Positions 1-10,039 of a stretch of DNA of 64,000 bases are shown piece by piece; within the stretch, counting starts at the first letter, position 1; every line of letters begins with the position of its first letter. The notes beneath the pieces were generated by a model. It searched no databases, was not told where the DNA came from, and worked only from the letters and a program-made list of their open reading frames with translations. A program made the translations under genes and the position numbers. The stretch lies in the NCBI GenBank assembly GCA_027574665.1, contig CM050662.1:2882501-2946500 (forward strand), given 5' to 3'. Source of the stretch: Rhynochetos jubatus (taxonomy: Eukaryota > Chordata > Aves > Eurypygiformes > Rhynochetidae).

Positions 1-336
1 TGGGAGGAGGTGGCGTTTCACAAGCTGGTGCTGAGGGCGAGCGACGGCGGAGAGCTGGCACTGATGGGCACGGTGCGCATCCGCGTGGCCGTGCTGAATG
101 TGAATGATAACGCACCTGTGTTCAGCCAGGTGGAGTACATGGCGCGCGTACCAGATAATTTGCCCATGGGATCCACCCTTGTCACTGTCACGGCCACCAA
201 CGCCGATGAGGAGCGGAAAGGCCAAGTGAAGTTTTAATTGCAAACGGTTTCTGTGAAAACCTCTCATATTTTTCAGCTGGACGCTGTGATGGGAGCCTAG
301 GTCTCAAAGATGGTCACTGCTACGTACAGGCAGTGA
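1..336 (+). pseudogene. Decayed gamma-protocadherin A-type variable exon fragment (EC2-EC3)
   Basis: Reading frame 1 from base 1 translates into the end of EC2 and start of EC3 of an A-type variable exon, including the linker NDNAPVFSQ. It aligns with bases 8149-8490 of the intact exon A1. The frame stops at a TAA near base 235, just after the segment matching NGHV. Recognisable similarity continues with substitutions and a deletion of about 20 bases to about base 336, where it fades. There is no EC4-EC6, transmembrane or cytoplasmic part. After the stop, the decayed sequence still resembles the EC3 patch of A1 (QTVS.K.S) rather than that of A2 or A3. The left side is cut by the window edge, so upstream parts may exist outside. 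It is a dead relic of an older A exon. Confidence 0.85.
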
Positions 337-1130
337 ATTCACCCTGACAAGTTTCAGCAGAACCTCCCTATCCCTATGTTAATATCCACATTCTTCTCTT
401 GACCTTATACGGAAGCCACACGAATGCTACCTCTTGATTGCTGAAGTCAAATTCAAACCAAGTTCTCGTTCTGATAGGTTATTCATTTATATTACTGTGA
501 GCTTTGTATAGGTGAAACTGGAGGAAAAAAAATTATCATCAACTAGATGAACAGCCAGAGTTGGCAGGAAATCATATTTTTAATGGCATCTTATGAGAAG
601 GGGAGGTCTTCACATTGGCATCTACAGAGCTTCGGCGCTGGTGTATATGCAAGAGCTACTTCACTGTGTAGACCCTGTGGAGGGTTTTCTTTCAGCTGTG
701 AGGGTGTCCTTCATTTTGGGGGTTTTGTTGTTGTTATTGTTTTGGTTTATTTTTTTCTTCACCATAATGAAGAGATGACGGTTTAATATATAGGTGAGAT
801 ACAACAGCTTTTTCACGACTGGGATCTGTCTGTTTTCTCTTGGCTTCTTCAAGCAGCAGTAACGACTGTCGACACTCACCAGAAAATATTCTTAAGGTCT
901 CAGACCTGCTGCAGTAACAGCGAGATTAGGAGATGAGGACGTGGTTTGCAACAGACACAGGCAAAAGAAACTGGGGGTTGGGTTGTATGGCACTGATACG
1001 ATGATGCTGGGATTTGAATATTGAAAGAGATAGGATCCGGTACATTTTGTGACTGCTGTTGTTTTCTCAGTGGCTGGGATTCCTGGCTCTGTCGTCCATC
1101 AGCAATCACCGTTCAAAGTGAGAAAGCTAG
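337..1130. other. Intergenic sequence, no gene seen
   Basis: Lower-GC sequence between the decayed exon and the B1 promoter region. Short open frames are present but match nothing recognisable. A T-rich tract lies at about 715-760. I see no RNA gene or clear transposon. Confidence 0.5.
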
Positions 1131-1714
1131 CTCGGAATCTCCCAACGACCAAAAATAAAACCACTATGTACGAGCAGAACTTCAGCGTTCATCCCGCCCT
1201 CACGGTGGTGACGTGACCAGTGAGATCACTGAGATAGAAATCCTGCTCCCCATCCTCTGAGCAATGGGGGAGGTCTTGCGGAATACTTGCAGTATAAGAC
1301 ATTCAGACAACGGGAATTCGTAGATGCACCGTTTCAGCACAGATACAAGTTTTCTGTTTCGCGCTACCACCTGTATTTTCCAATCCTCGCGTGATCGCGG
1401 TTTAAAGGACGTGCATAGCAAAACCTTCGGGCTGTTCTCGTCCTCTGGAATGCTGCAGTTCTCAAGGACGGTCTCAGGGTGTCACTGTTGGCCAAGGCGG
1501 AGAAGCGGCTCCGCGGTCGGCTCCTCCCCGGCCCCGGCGCCCGCGCTGTGCCGCTCTGCACGGTGCGGAGCAGAGACAAGAGCAGGAACTGCCCGACTCA
1601 GATCCGTCCTCCGACTGGCAACAGGGATTTCATATATTTCTCTCAGGTACCGATTCAGCTGCTCGGGAAGCCTAATTCAAAATCTCTGCAGAATAAGCTT
1701 CCGCAAAGCAGAGA
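1131..1714 (+). promoter_or_regulatory. Candidate promoter and 5' leader of variable exon B1
   Basis: GC content rises toward the exon and CpG dinucleotides become common. A TATA-like stretch (cagtataagac) lies near 1290. An AGCG core (CGCT on the other strand, the core reported for the clustered-protocadherin conserved sequence element) occurs near 1180. The leader only distantly resembles the shared GC leader of B2-B4: both have a 'ctgttggcc...aagcgg' stretch, here near 1485-1507. B1 therefore keeps a non-homogenised promoter. The transcription start cannot be placed from sequence alone. Confidence 0.4.
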
Positions 1715-4171
1715 ATGCAAGTCCGACCGGCCTCGCAGAACAGGGCAGCCGCCGGGCAGGTCGTGCTGTTGGCCGTGCTGCTGGCGGTGCGCTGCCGGGC
1801 GGCGCCGGAGCGGATCCGCTACGCCATCGCCGAGGAGCTGGGCAGAGGCTCGCTGGTGGGGCCGCTGGCGCGGGACCTGGGGCTGAGCCCGGCCGAGCTG
1901 CCGGCACGCAAACTGCGGATAGTCTCTGGTGACGAAAAGCAGTATTTCACGCTCGGTGAAGATAAAACAAATCTGCGGGTAAACGAGAGGATAGACCGAG
2001 AGGGCATCTGCGGAGCCCTGTCTCCCTGTGTCCTCAGTTTTGAGGCAGTGGTGGAAAACCCTTTCAACATATTTCATGTAAGCGTTACTATCCAGGATAT
2101 CAATGACAATGCGCCGCAGTTTGAGAGAGAATTTGTTGCCATAGAAATGATCGAGTCCACGCCTCCTGGGGCCAGGTTCCCACTGGGCAGTGGCAGAGAC
2201 CCCGACATTGGGACGAACTCATTACAAAACTACCGACTTATTCCCAACCAGTTCTTCTCCCTTGTAGTGAAGGTGAGTCCTGATGGGACGAAGCAGCCGG
2301 AATTAGTGCTGGAGAAAAGCTTAGATCGAGAAAAACAAAGAAATCACCATTTGATTCTGACGGCGTTGGATGGCGGGGATCCAGTTCGATCCGGGACCGT
2401 CCAGATTAAGATTAATGTGACCGACGCAAATGACAACCCACCGGTATTCACCAAAGAGATATACAATGTTCGACTGCTGGAAAACCTGCCAGAAGGCTCC
2501 TTAGCTTTTCAGGTGAAAGCTACTGACGTCGACGAAGGTGCAAATGCAGAAATTACCTACTCTTTCAGTGACATCGCAAACAGTGCTCGCCAACTCTTCA
2601 CTCTGGACTCCAGGACAGGGGACGTGAAGGTATCAGGCCCCTTAGATTATGAAGAAGGGAAATACTATGAAGCGACTGTTAAAGGCAAGGACGGGGGCGG
2701 GTTTAGTGCACACGCCAAAGTGCAAATACACATTATAGACGTGAACGACAATGCTCCAACACTTTCTCTGCTGCCTATCTTGAACCCTATACCCGAAGAC
2801 TCGGTTCCCAGCACAGTTATAACCGTGATCAATGTCCGTGACAGAGACTCGGGAGATAACGGAGAAGTGAGCTGTAACATAGACGCGAGTTTGCCTTTCA
2901 GACTACAACCGTCATCAGAGAACACCTACAAACTAATAATAGCCAGTATCCTGGACAGAGAAAAGGTCTCCGCATACAATATCACCATCACTGCCAGGGA
3001 CCGTGGCAGCCCGGCGCTCTCGAGCCACACAGCGCTGGTGCTGGAAGTGTCGGACGTGAACGACAACGCGCCGGTGTTCGAGGAGGCCGCCTACAGCGCC
3101 TACGTGGCGGAGAACAACGCGGCGGGCGCGCCGGTGCTGCGCGTGGTCGCGCGGGACGCGGACGCGGGCGCCAACGGGCGCGTGAGCTACTGGCTGGCGG
3201 GCGGCAGCGCGGGCGCGGCGGACGCGTCGCCGTACGTGTCGGTGGAGGCGCGGAGCGGCGCGCTGTACGCGCAGCGCCCCTTTGACTACGAGCAGTGCCG
3301 CGAGTTCGCGGTGGCGGTGCGGGCGCAGGACGGCGGGACGCCGGCGCGGAGCGCGACGGCGACGGTGCGCGTCTTCGTGCTGGACCGCAACGACAACGCG
3401 CCGCGGGTGCTGTGGCCGGCGGCGGGGTCGGGAGCGGCGGCGTCGGGAGCGGCCCCGGCAGCGGCGCCCTTCGAGGTGGTGCCGCGGTCGGCCGAGGCCG
3501 GCTACCTGGTGGCCAAGGTGGTGGCGGTGGACGCGGACGCGGGGCGCAACGCGTGGCTGTCGTACGAGCTGGTGCAGGCGGCGGAGCCGGCGCTGTTCCG
3601 CGTGGGGCTGCACAGCGGCGAGGTGCGCACGGCGCGGGCCGTGTCGGAGCGGGACGCGGCGAAGCAGCGGCTGGTGGCCGTGGTGAAGGACCACGGGCAG
3701 CCGGCGCTGTCGGCCACGGCCACGCTGCACGTGGTGCTGGCCGAGAGCTTGCAGGAGGCGCTGCCGGAGCTGAGCGAGCGGGCGGCGGGCGCCGAGTCGC
3801 CGGCGGAGCTGCAGTTCTACCTGGTGCTGGCGCTGGCGCTGCTCTCCGCCCTCTTCCTGCTGAGCGTGGCGCTGGCCGTGCTGGCGCGGGTGCGCCGGGC
3901 CGGGCCGCCCGCCGTCCTGCGCTGCCTGGGCGCGCAGCGCTTCTCCGTGGCCGGTGCCGCCTTCCCGGCCGACTTCTGCGAGGGCACCTTGCCCTACTCC
4001 TACAACCTGTGCGTGGCGCCGGGCCGCGCCGTCGCCGAGGGCGCTTGGCCGCCGCCGCCGCTGCCCAGCCTGGCCGCCGAGGAGCTTCTGGGCGGGGAGC
4101 CCTGCGGGAAGCGGAGCCCGAGCGGCAGCGCCGGCGCGGGAGAGCCGCCCGCCGACCCCGACGCACCGCAG
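1715..4171 (+). CDS. PCDHGB: Gamma-protocadherin subfamily B variable exon (B1)
   Basis: Single exon of 819 codons, from the ATG to the splice donor, encoding a neuronal homophilic adhesion receptor. A signal peptide spans about 1-31. Six EC domains follow, with Ca-binding linkers such as DINDNAP (128-134), then a transmembrane helix at about 701-724. EC1 carries the Cys-X5-Cys pair (Cys99/Cys105) typical of clustered protocadherins. The cytoplasmic part contains [12 protein letters not shown], the PCDHGB signature. The ATG is the first in frame and is followed by a hydrophobic core. Residues up to about 426 (bases to about 2995) use AT-richer codons and are unlike the other B exons, apart from a shared patch at about 31-68. 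From there on the protein is nearly identical to B2-B4. In the family, EC1-EC4 give trans specificity. The message should be spliced at CAG|GTCTGT to constant exons outside the window. Class assignment is firm; member number is unknown. Confidence 0.95.
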
Positions 4172-4207
4172 GTCTGTAAGCCCGCGCCCCCCCGCCCTTC
4201 TCCTTGA
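4172..4207 (+). other. Splice donor and in-frame intronic tail after B1
   Basis: The coding exon ends in CAG followed by GTCTGTAAG, a phase-0 donor. Phase 0 matches the A exons (CCG|GTGAGT), as needed for a shared acceptor. Unspliced reading continues for [11 protein letters not shown] and a TGA. Intron-retained short isoforms are known for human clustered protocadherins, so this tail could be used, but nothing here proves it. Confidence 0.8.
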
Positions 4208-5237
4208 GCCTTTCCGAAACGAACTTCCCTATTCCCCTGCCTTTCCGGTGGCGTGGTGTGGCTGAGCAGTGAGTTGGTAACGGTGAACGCCGTAAAAGAA
4301 GGGTTGGCGCATGGCAGAATTGGGAGAATGTGGTGGACGGTTCTCGTGGCAGAGTGTTCCTTCGTGATCGCTATTTCCCCCAACTTGAACCTGGTTAATG
4401 GCTGGATGCAAACCCGTTGGTTACTGCTGTTTCCCAAAGGAGAGGTGCGTGTGGCTCCGTGGATGGAGAAATTACAGATTGTTCCTCCCTGGTGAATGTT
4501 TTCCACCGAGTGCTGCAGAAACGGAAGCGTTGATGGGGCGGATAAGTTTCCTCCAGGCATTATTTTTTCTGACTTCTCTGTACAGTTATTCCCCATTTAA
4601 ACAGTAAACATCGAGCCTTACTTTGTGGAAAGAGATGCCATGAGTTTGCATGACGCAGTGGAGAATATGGGATTGACAGCTCAGGGTTGGCGATTTTTCC
4701 TTCCAAAACGTGCGTACTTTCTCCCTGAAAGGAGAAGTTATGGATTGTTGCACCCTTATGAAGGAGGAGGGTGTCGCCCATTATTTGAGGAAATGCTTCT
4801 TCAGCAATGGTAGTGCAGGTGGAACAGGTTCATTGGTTCAGGCATTGTTCCCCTGTGCAGTTATTTCTGATTTTATATTTTTTCCCCTTCAATTGTAGAA
4901 GTAGTTCCCCCATTTTACCTGGCCTGATCTGTCTTTCATATATTTTCCTCCCATTTTAACGATGAAGACGAATTGTTACTATGTAGAATGAGATCGGCTG
5001 ACTCTGCATGACAAAGTCGCGAATATAGGATTGGCGCTCGGTGATGATGGGTTGGGTTTTTTTTCCGTTCTTATTACTTTTTTCCAAAGCTATGAACTTG
5101 GAGATGGTTGATAGCAGGGCACAAGCCTGTTGCTTAATACCTTTTCGGTACTGGATTCGCAAAGAAAACGTGTGTGTGGCTAATATATGGAAATGTGATA
5201 ATTTCTTCATTCCGAGTAAAAGAAGAGAGTGTCGCCC

Positions 5238-5261
5238 TTTTTTTTTTTTTTTTTTTTTTTT
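5238..5261. repeat. Poly-T tract of 24 bases
   Basis: Uninterrupted run of 24 T inside one copy of the interval repeat module. It could be a simple-repeat expansion or an old retroposon tail. Confidence 0.9.
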
Positions 5262-5814
5262 AAGAATTCTCCTATAGAAATGGCAGAAATGGTAGCAGTG
5301 ATGGGACGGGTTAATTTTTGCTAACCTTCTTTTTCCATCGTTGGTGGTAGTTTGTTCTTTTTTTAGTGCTCCTGATCAGCCTTTCATACACAGGTGAAGG
5401 TGTAGAATGAGATCTCAGAAAACCCCAACCAAATCTTTTGTATTTCAGGGCCTGTCTTCTTTTCTTCTTCCCTTTTCCCAAAGAGAGTTGCTTCGACCTG
5501 GTTGATCGTGTTCACAGGGAAATACTTTTTGCAATAGTTGCTGTGACTGCAATTCAATTGATCTCATCCAATTGAAAAAAGTGTTTAGCGTAGAGAAAGG
5601 CCAATGCAGGAAATCGCCAGTTTCATTTAGGGGCTGTTCTTCACTGAGCTTTGTGCTGTTTCTCGGGATGTAGGGAATTACTGTGGCTGTTTGACATGCT
5701 TTTGATCTGCAGAAAGGGTGAGGGAAAAGTAATTTACGCACAACTGCTACAAAAAGCTGTGAAACTCGTGGAGCAGATTGTGCTTTCGAACTACTGGGGT
5801 AAGGCTTGTAATAT

Positions 5815-5935
5815 TCACAACGTCATGTTTTACAAGACATCGCCAGATTTACTTTTCACGTGCTGTAGAAAGACGGCGGCTGTGGAAGGCCTGTGCCTTC
5901 CTCCTGTTCGCGATGGCCTTGACTGCTTCTCAGGT
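5815..5935 (+). other. Relic of an A-type promoter-proximal module (distal to A1)
   Basis: Resembles the A leader start in order: a 'catcgccag.ttta.ttttc' stretch, 'gtgctgtagaaagac', then 'ggaaggcctgtgccttc...cgcgatggcc'. The same module begins at 6945 directly before A1. It has lost similarity downstream and precedes no exon. It may be a duplicated regulatory block or a remnant of a lost exon. Confidence 0.5.
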
Positions 5936-6860
5936 TCACGTGAGAAGTTTTATCTGTAAAACCTGATCTCTGTCTGAAGTGAGGTGTGTTAGTAACTTTA
6001 AAGGCGGATCCTTAGTGTGTAAAATGAGATCCACTTAATCTACGCAGCAGGGTTGTGATAATGGGATTGACGTTTTGTGTCAGAGATTTTTCTGTCCTGA
6101 TGGCTTTTTCAGACCTGGTTGAATGTTGAACTAAAACACGTTGGTTAAGGATGTTTCAGTGTTGGATTCCCAAAGGAAATGTTCGTGTAACTCCATGAAC
6201 GGAGTTACAGATTATTTCATCATCTTTGCCTTGCACTGACACATCTTTTCAGGGAAGGCTGCTGCAGAAATGGCAGTGGATGGAATAATTTTGTCGAGGC
6301 ATTTTTTTCTGAAGTTCTTTGTGTTCCAGATCTGGTGGGGTTTATTGGTGTGTTTGGTTTTTGGGGTTTTTTCTTTTCTTTTCCGTACAGTTGTTAAGCC
6401 ACAGTATGGCATCATCAAAAGAATAGGTCGAGTTTTGCATTTCAGAGTCTATTTGCTGTTTTTATCCTCTTTTCCGAAGTGTTGTACTTTATTAAACATG
6501 GAAAATTTCATTTATGTTGATTTATTTGTTAGTTTTTTGGGGGTTTGTTTGTGTGTTTCAATGACCTCACCGACAAATAGTATGTGACTATCGTTGCCTG
6601 CTGCTGAGATACTCCATAGAGTGTGGTTATAATTAAAAATTCCGATGTGATGGTTGGAGAAAAGGGGGAATTGGAGGCTGAATTAGAGCAGCCTCCCATG
6701 TGCAGGTAAAGAGCAACGAAGTCAAGAATGAAAAGCAGTCCCAGAGGAGGACTCTTTCTGAGGAGGGACATTGCTTGCTGCCTTGTGCTGTTGGTCGGGG
6801 TCAGGAAAGATAATGTGGCTCTTAGGAGCTTCAGAAACGTTGAGGAAAAGGTTAGCACGA

Positions 6861-7537
6861 CTGCTACAAAAGCTGTGCAATTCGTGTTGGAGCTTGTGAT
6901 TTGGAACTAATGGGATATGGCTCGTAGTGCTCATAATTTACTTTCCATATATCGCCATTAGCAAGATTTAGTTTTCCCGTGTAGTAGAACAACTACGGCC
7001 CCGGGAGGCCTCCGCCTTCGCCCTGGCCGCGATGGCCTGGAGGATGCAGGAAGAGACGTGCTGGAGAAAAGGCATCGCAGGAGATCAGTGCAGGACGGGA
7101 AGCGATGTCTGCGTGGATCTGTCCCGTCCCCGCGAGCCGTGGGTGGGACAGGCCGGGCGGGCAGCGCTCGGTGCCTGCAGTGCCGGGAGGAGGCTGCGGG
7201 CGCCGCTGTTGACCGAGGAGGAGCGGGAGGAAGACCGGAGCGCTGCAGGCAGCCCCGCCGGCTGCGGCCCGGCTCGCTCGCTGTCTGGCTGCTGGCTCGG
7301 CGGCCGGGCGGTCTGCGAGCGTCCCCGCGGTGCGGAGCCGAGCTGCAGCGAGTGGAGGGGCCGGCGGCAGCGGCCGGGAGCGGCGAGCCGGAGTAGGAGT
7401 GCGAGGCGGAGCGGAAGACGAAGAGACTGCTGGAACAAGAGCTGAAGCAGGAGCCAGTGCCGGAGCGGGACACAGAACGGCGAGCGGCGGCAGGGAGCTG
7501 TCGGCGGCGGTACGGGACCGGCGGGGCCGCGGCGGAG
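6861..7537 (+). promoter_or_regulatory. Promoter and 5' leader of variable exon A1
   Basis: From 6861 the sequence is nearly identical to the upstream DNA of A2 (from 26126) and A3 (from 43344); before 6861 similarity is weak. The block starts AT-rich, with 'ctttccatatatcgccatta' at 6941-6960, and turns into a CpG-rich leader from about 6995 to the ATG. The identity across three loci covers the likely core promoter. Family knowledge says each such exon has its own promoter, usually bound by CTCF. The exact motif cannot be fixed here. Confidence 0.6.
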
Positions 7538-9943
7538 ATGTGGGCGGCGGGGAGGCGCTGGGACCGGCGGGAGCGAGCCCTGCTGTGGGGCGTCCTGGTG
7601 GCGGCGTGGGAGGTGGCGTGGGGTCAGCTCCTCTACTCTGTGCCCGAGGAGATGCCGAAGGGCTCGTTCGTGGGCGACGTGGCCAAGGACCTGGGACTGC
7701 AGCTGTCGGCGCTCCGCGACCGCGGCGTCCGCATCTTGGACAAAGGTAGGACGCAGCATTTCTCCCTACACGGGGAGACGGGACACTTGGTGACGGCGGA
7801 GAGGCTAGACAGAGAGCAGCTGTGCGAGAGTGCACAGCAATGCGTGCTGCGGTGTGAGCTGATCGTGGAGGGGGAAATGAAGGTTTACCGAGTCGAAGTG
7901 AAGATCACAGACGTTAACGACAACGCGCCCGGATTCCAAGAGGCAGAAATAGAAATGAGGCTGAGCGAGACAACAGCCCCGGGTACGCAGTTTCCCGTGG
8001 CAAGGGCTCACGACCCGGACGTGGGACCGAATTCCCTGCAGAGGTACGAGCTGAGCGGCGACGAGCACTTCTCGCTGGCCGTGCAGGTGGGTCCTGACGG
8101 GGTCGAGCGTCCCGAGCTGGTGCTGGCGAAGGCGCTGGACCGGGAAGAGGCGGCGTTTCACGAGCTGGTGCTGAGGGCGAGCGACGGCGGAGAGCCGGCA
8201 CTGACGGGCACGGCGCGCATCCGCGTGGCCGTGCTGGACGCGAACGACAACGCGCCCGTGTTCAGCCAGGCGGAGTACACGGCGCGTGTGCCGGAGGACG
8301 TGCCCGTGGGCTCCACTCTCGTCACCGTCACGGCCGCCGACGCCGACGAGGGCCTGAACGGGCATGTTATGTATACATGGCAAACGGTTTCGCTGAAAGC
8401 CTCGCAGATTTTGCATCTGGACGCCGAGACGGGAGCGATCACGCTGGTGCGGAGCCTGGACTTCGAGGAAGGCCACTCCTACGAACTGGAGGTGCAGGCA
8501 CGGGATGGCGGCGGCCTTTCCGACACGGCGAAAATCGCGATCACAGTGACAGACGTGAACGACAACGCGCCCGAGATTTCGGTGCGGTCGGCGCTGAGCG
8601 CGATCTCGGAGGACGCCCCGTCGGGCACGGTGGTGGCCCTGCTGCACGTGCAGGACCGGGACTCGGGGGCGAACGGCGAGGTGCGGTGCAGCATCGCCGA
8701 GCGCCTCCCGTTCCGTCTGGAGAAGTCCCTGGAGGACTACTACCGCGTGGTGACGGCGGGGCAGCTGGACCGGGAGGAGGTGTCGGAATACAACGTGACA
8801 GTGCGGGCGGCGGACGGCGGGTCGCCGGCGCTGTGGAGCAGCGCGGTGCTGGCGCTGCGGGTGCTGGACGTGAACGACAACGCGCCGGTGTTCGCGGAGG
8901 CGCGCTACAGCGCCCGGCTGCCCGAGAACAACGCGGCGGGCGCGCTGGTGCTGACGGTGCGGGCGTCGGACGCGGACTGGGGGCAGAACGCGCGCGTGCG
9001 GTACCGGCTGTGGGAGGGGCGCGTGCGGGGCGCGCCGCTGTCGTCCTACGTGTCGGTGCAGGCGGAGACGGGCGCGCTGTACGCGCTGCGCTCCTTCGAC
9101 TACGAGGAGGTGCGCGAGGTGGGGCTGTGGGTGCGGGCGGAGGACGGCGGCGCGCCGGCGCTGAGCAGCAACGTGTCGGTGCGGCTCGTGATCGTGGACG
9201 AGAACGACAACGCGCCGCGGGTGCTGTACCCGCCGCCGGCGTCGGGCGCGGGCTGGTCGGGCGTGGAGCTGGCGCCGCGCTCGGCGGAGCCCGGGGCGCT
9301 GGTGGCCAAGGTGGTGGCGGTGGACGCGGACGCGGGGCAGAACGCGTGGCTGTCGTACGAGCTGGCCAAGGCGACGGAGCCGGGGCTGTTCCGCGTGGGG
9401 CTGCACAGCGGCGAGGTGCGCACGGCGCGCTTCCCGCTGGCCCGCGACGCGGCGCGGCAGAGCCTGGTGGTGGTGGTGAAGGACCACGGGCGGCCGGCGC
9501 TGTCGGCCACGGCCACGCTGACGGTGGTGCTGGCCGAGAGCGTGGCCGAGCTGCTGTCGGAGCTGGGCAGCGCGGCGGCGGCGGCGCCGGGCGAGCCGGC
9601 CGGCAGCCTGACGCGGTGGCTGGTGCTGGCCGTGGCGGCCGTGTCCTGCCTCTTCCTCGCCTTCCTGCTGCTGCTGCTGGCGCTGCGCCTGCGGCGCTGG
9701 CGCCGCTCGCAGCTGCTGGCGGCGGGCAGCGGCGCCTTGCGCGGCGTCCCGGCCTCGCACTTCGTGGGCATCGACGGCGTCCGCGCCTTCCTGCGCTCCT
9801 ACTCGCACGAAGTGTCGCTCACCGCCGACTCGCGCAAGAGCCAGCTCCGCTCGCCGGGCGGCAGCTGCTGCGACACCCTGCCGGCCCGGCCGCCGCCCGA
9901 CGAGCCCGCGCCGCTGCTCGGGGAGGACCCCGCCGCTGCCCCG
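7538..9943 (+). CDS. PCDHGA: Gamma-protocadherin subfamily A variable exon (A1)
   Basis: 802 codons from ATG to a phase-0 donor. I chose the ATG at 7538 because it opens MWAAGRRW and a hydrophobic core (LLWGVLVAAW), as in A2 and A3; an in-frame ATG at 7457 would add 27 basic, non-hydrophobic residues. Signal peptide about 1-29. EC1 has a Cys-X5-Cys pair. EC1-EC6 follow to about 675, the transmembrane helix is at about 692-717, and the cytoplasmic part carries the PCDHGA signature DGVRAFL.SYSHEVSLTADSRKS. It differs from A2/A3 mainly at the end of EC1 and start of EC2 (about 97-160) and in a short EC3 patch near 278-290 (MYTWQTVSLKASQ). The remainder, including everything from about residue 351, is essentially the same protein. 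Its likely role is a homophilic surface tag in neurons, sharing the constant intracellular domain. Confidence 0.95.
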
Positions 9944-10039
9944 GTGAGTTCCTCTGGCGGGACGTCTTGCGCGACGCTTCCCTCTGCTGCTCCTCTGCCC
10001 TTTCCCCCCGTGTTCTGCGTCCTGCCCCGGGAGCTTTAG
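9944..10039 (+). other. Splice donor and in-frame intronic tail after A1
   Basis: CCG|GTGAGT is a strong phase-0 donor. Read-through would add 31 residues beginning VSSSGGTSCATLPS before a TAG. A2 has the same tail with one substitution. Confidence 0.8.

Larger units (their letters stand above)
4208..6860. repeat. B1-A1 interval with degenerate 200-450-base repeats
   Basis: The first part, to about 4496, is very similar to the sequence after B2-B4. The rest holds diverged copies of one module: 'cccaaaggagaggtgcgtgtgg', then a short A/T-rich part, 'ttcctccctg.tgaatg', and 'gctgcagaaatggcag'. Copies start near 4430, 4715, 5155 and 6165. A linked motif, 'ctttcata..caggtgaaggtgtagaatgagatct', recurs near 4935 and 5385. 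No protein-coding gene is evident. Confidence 0.6.
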
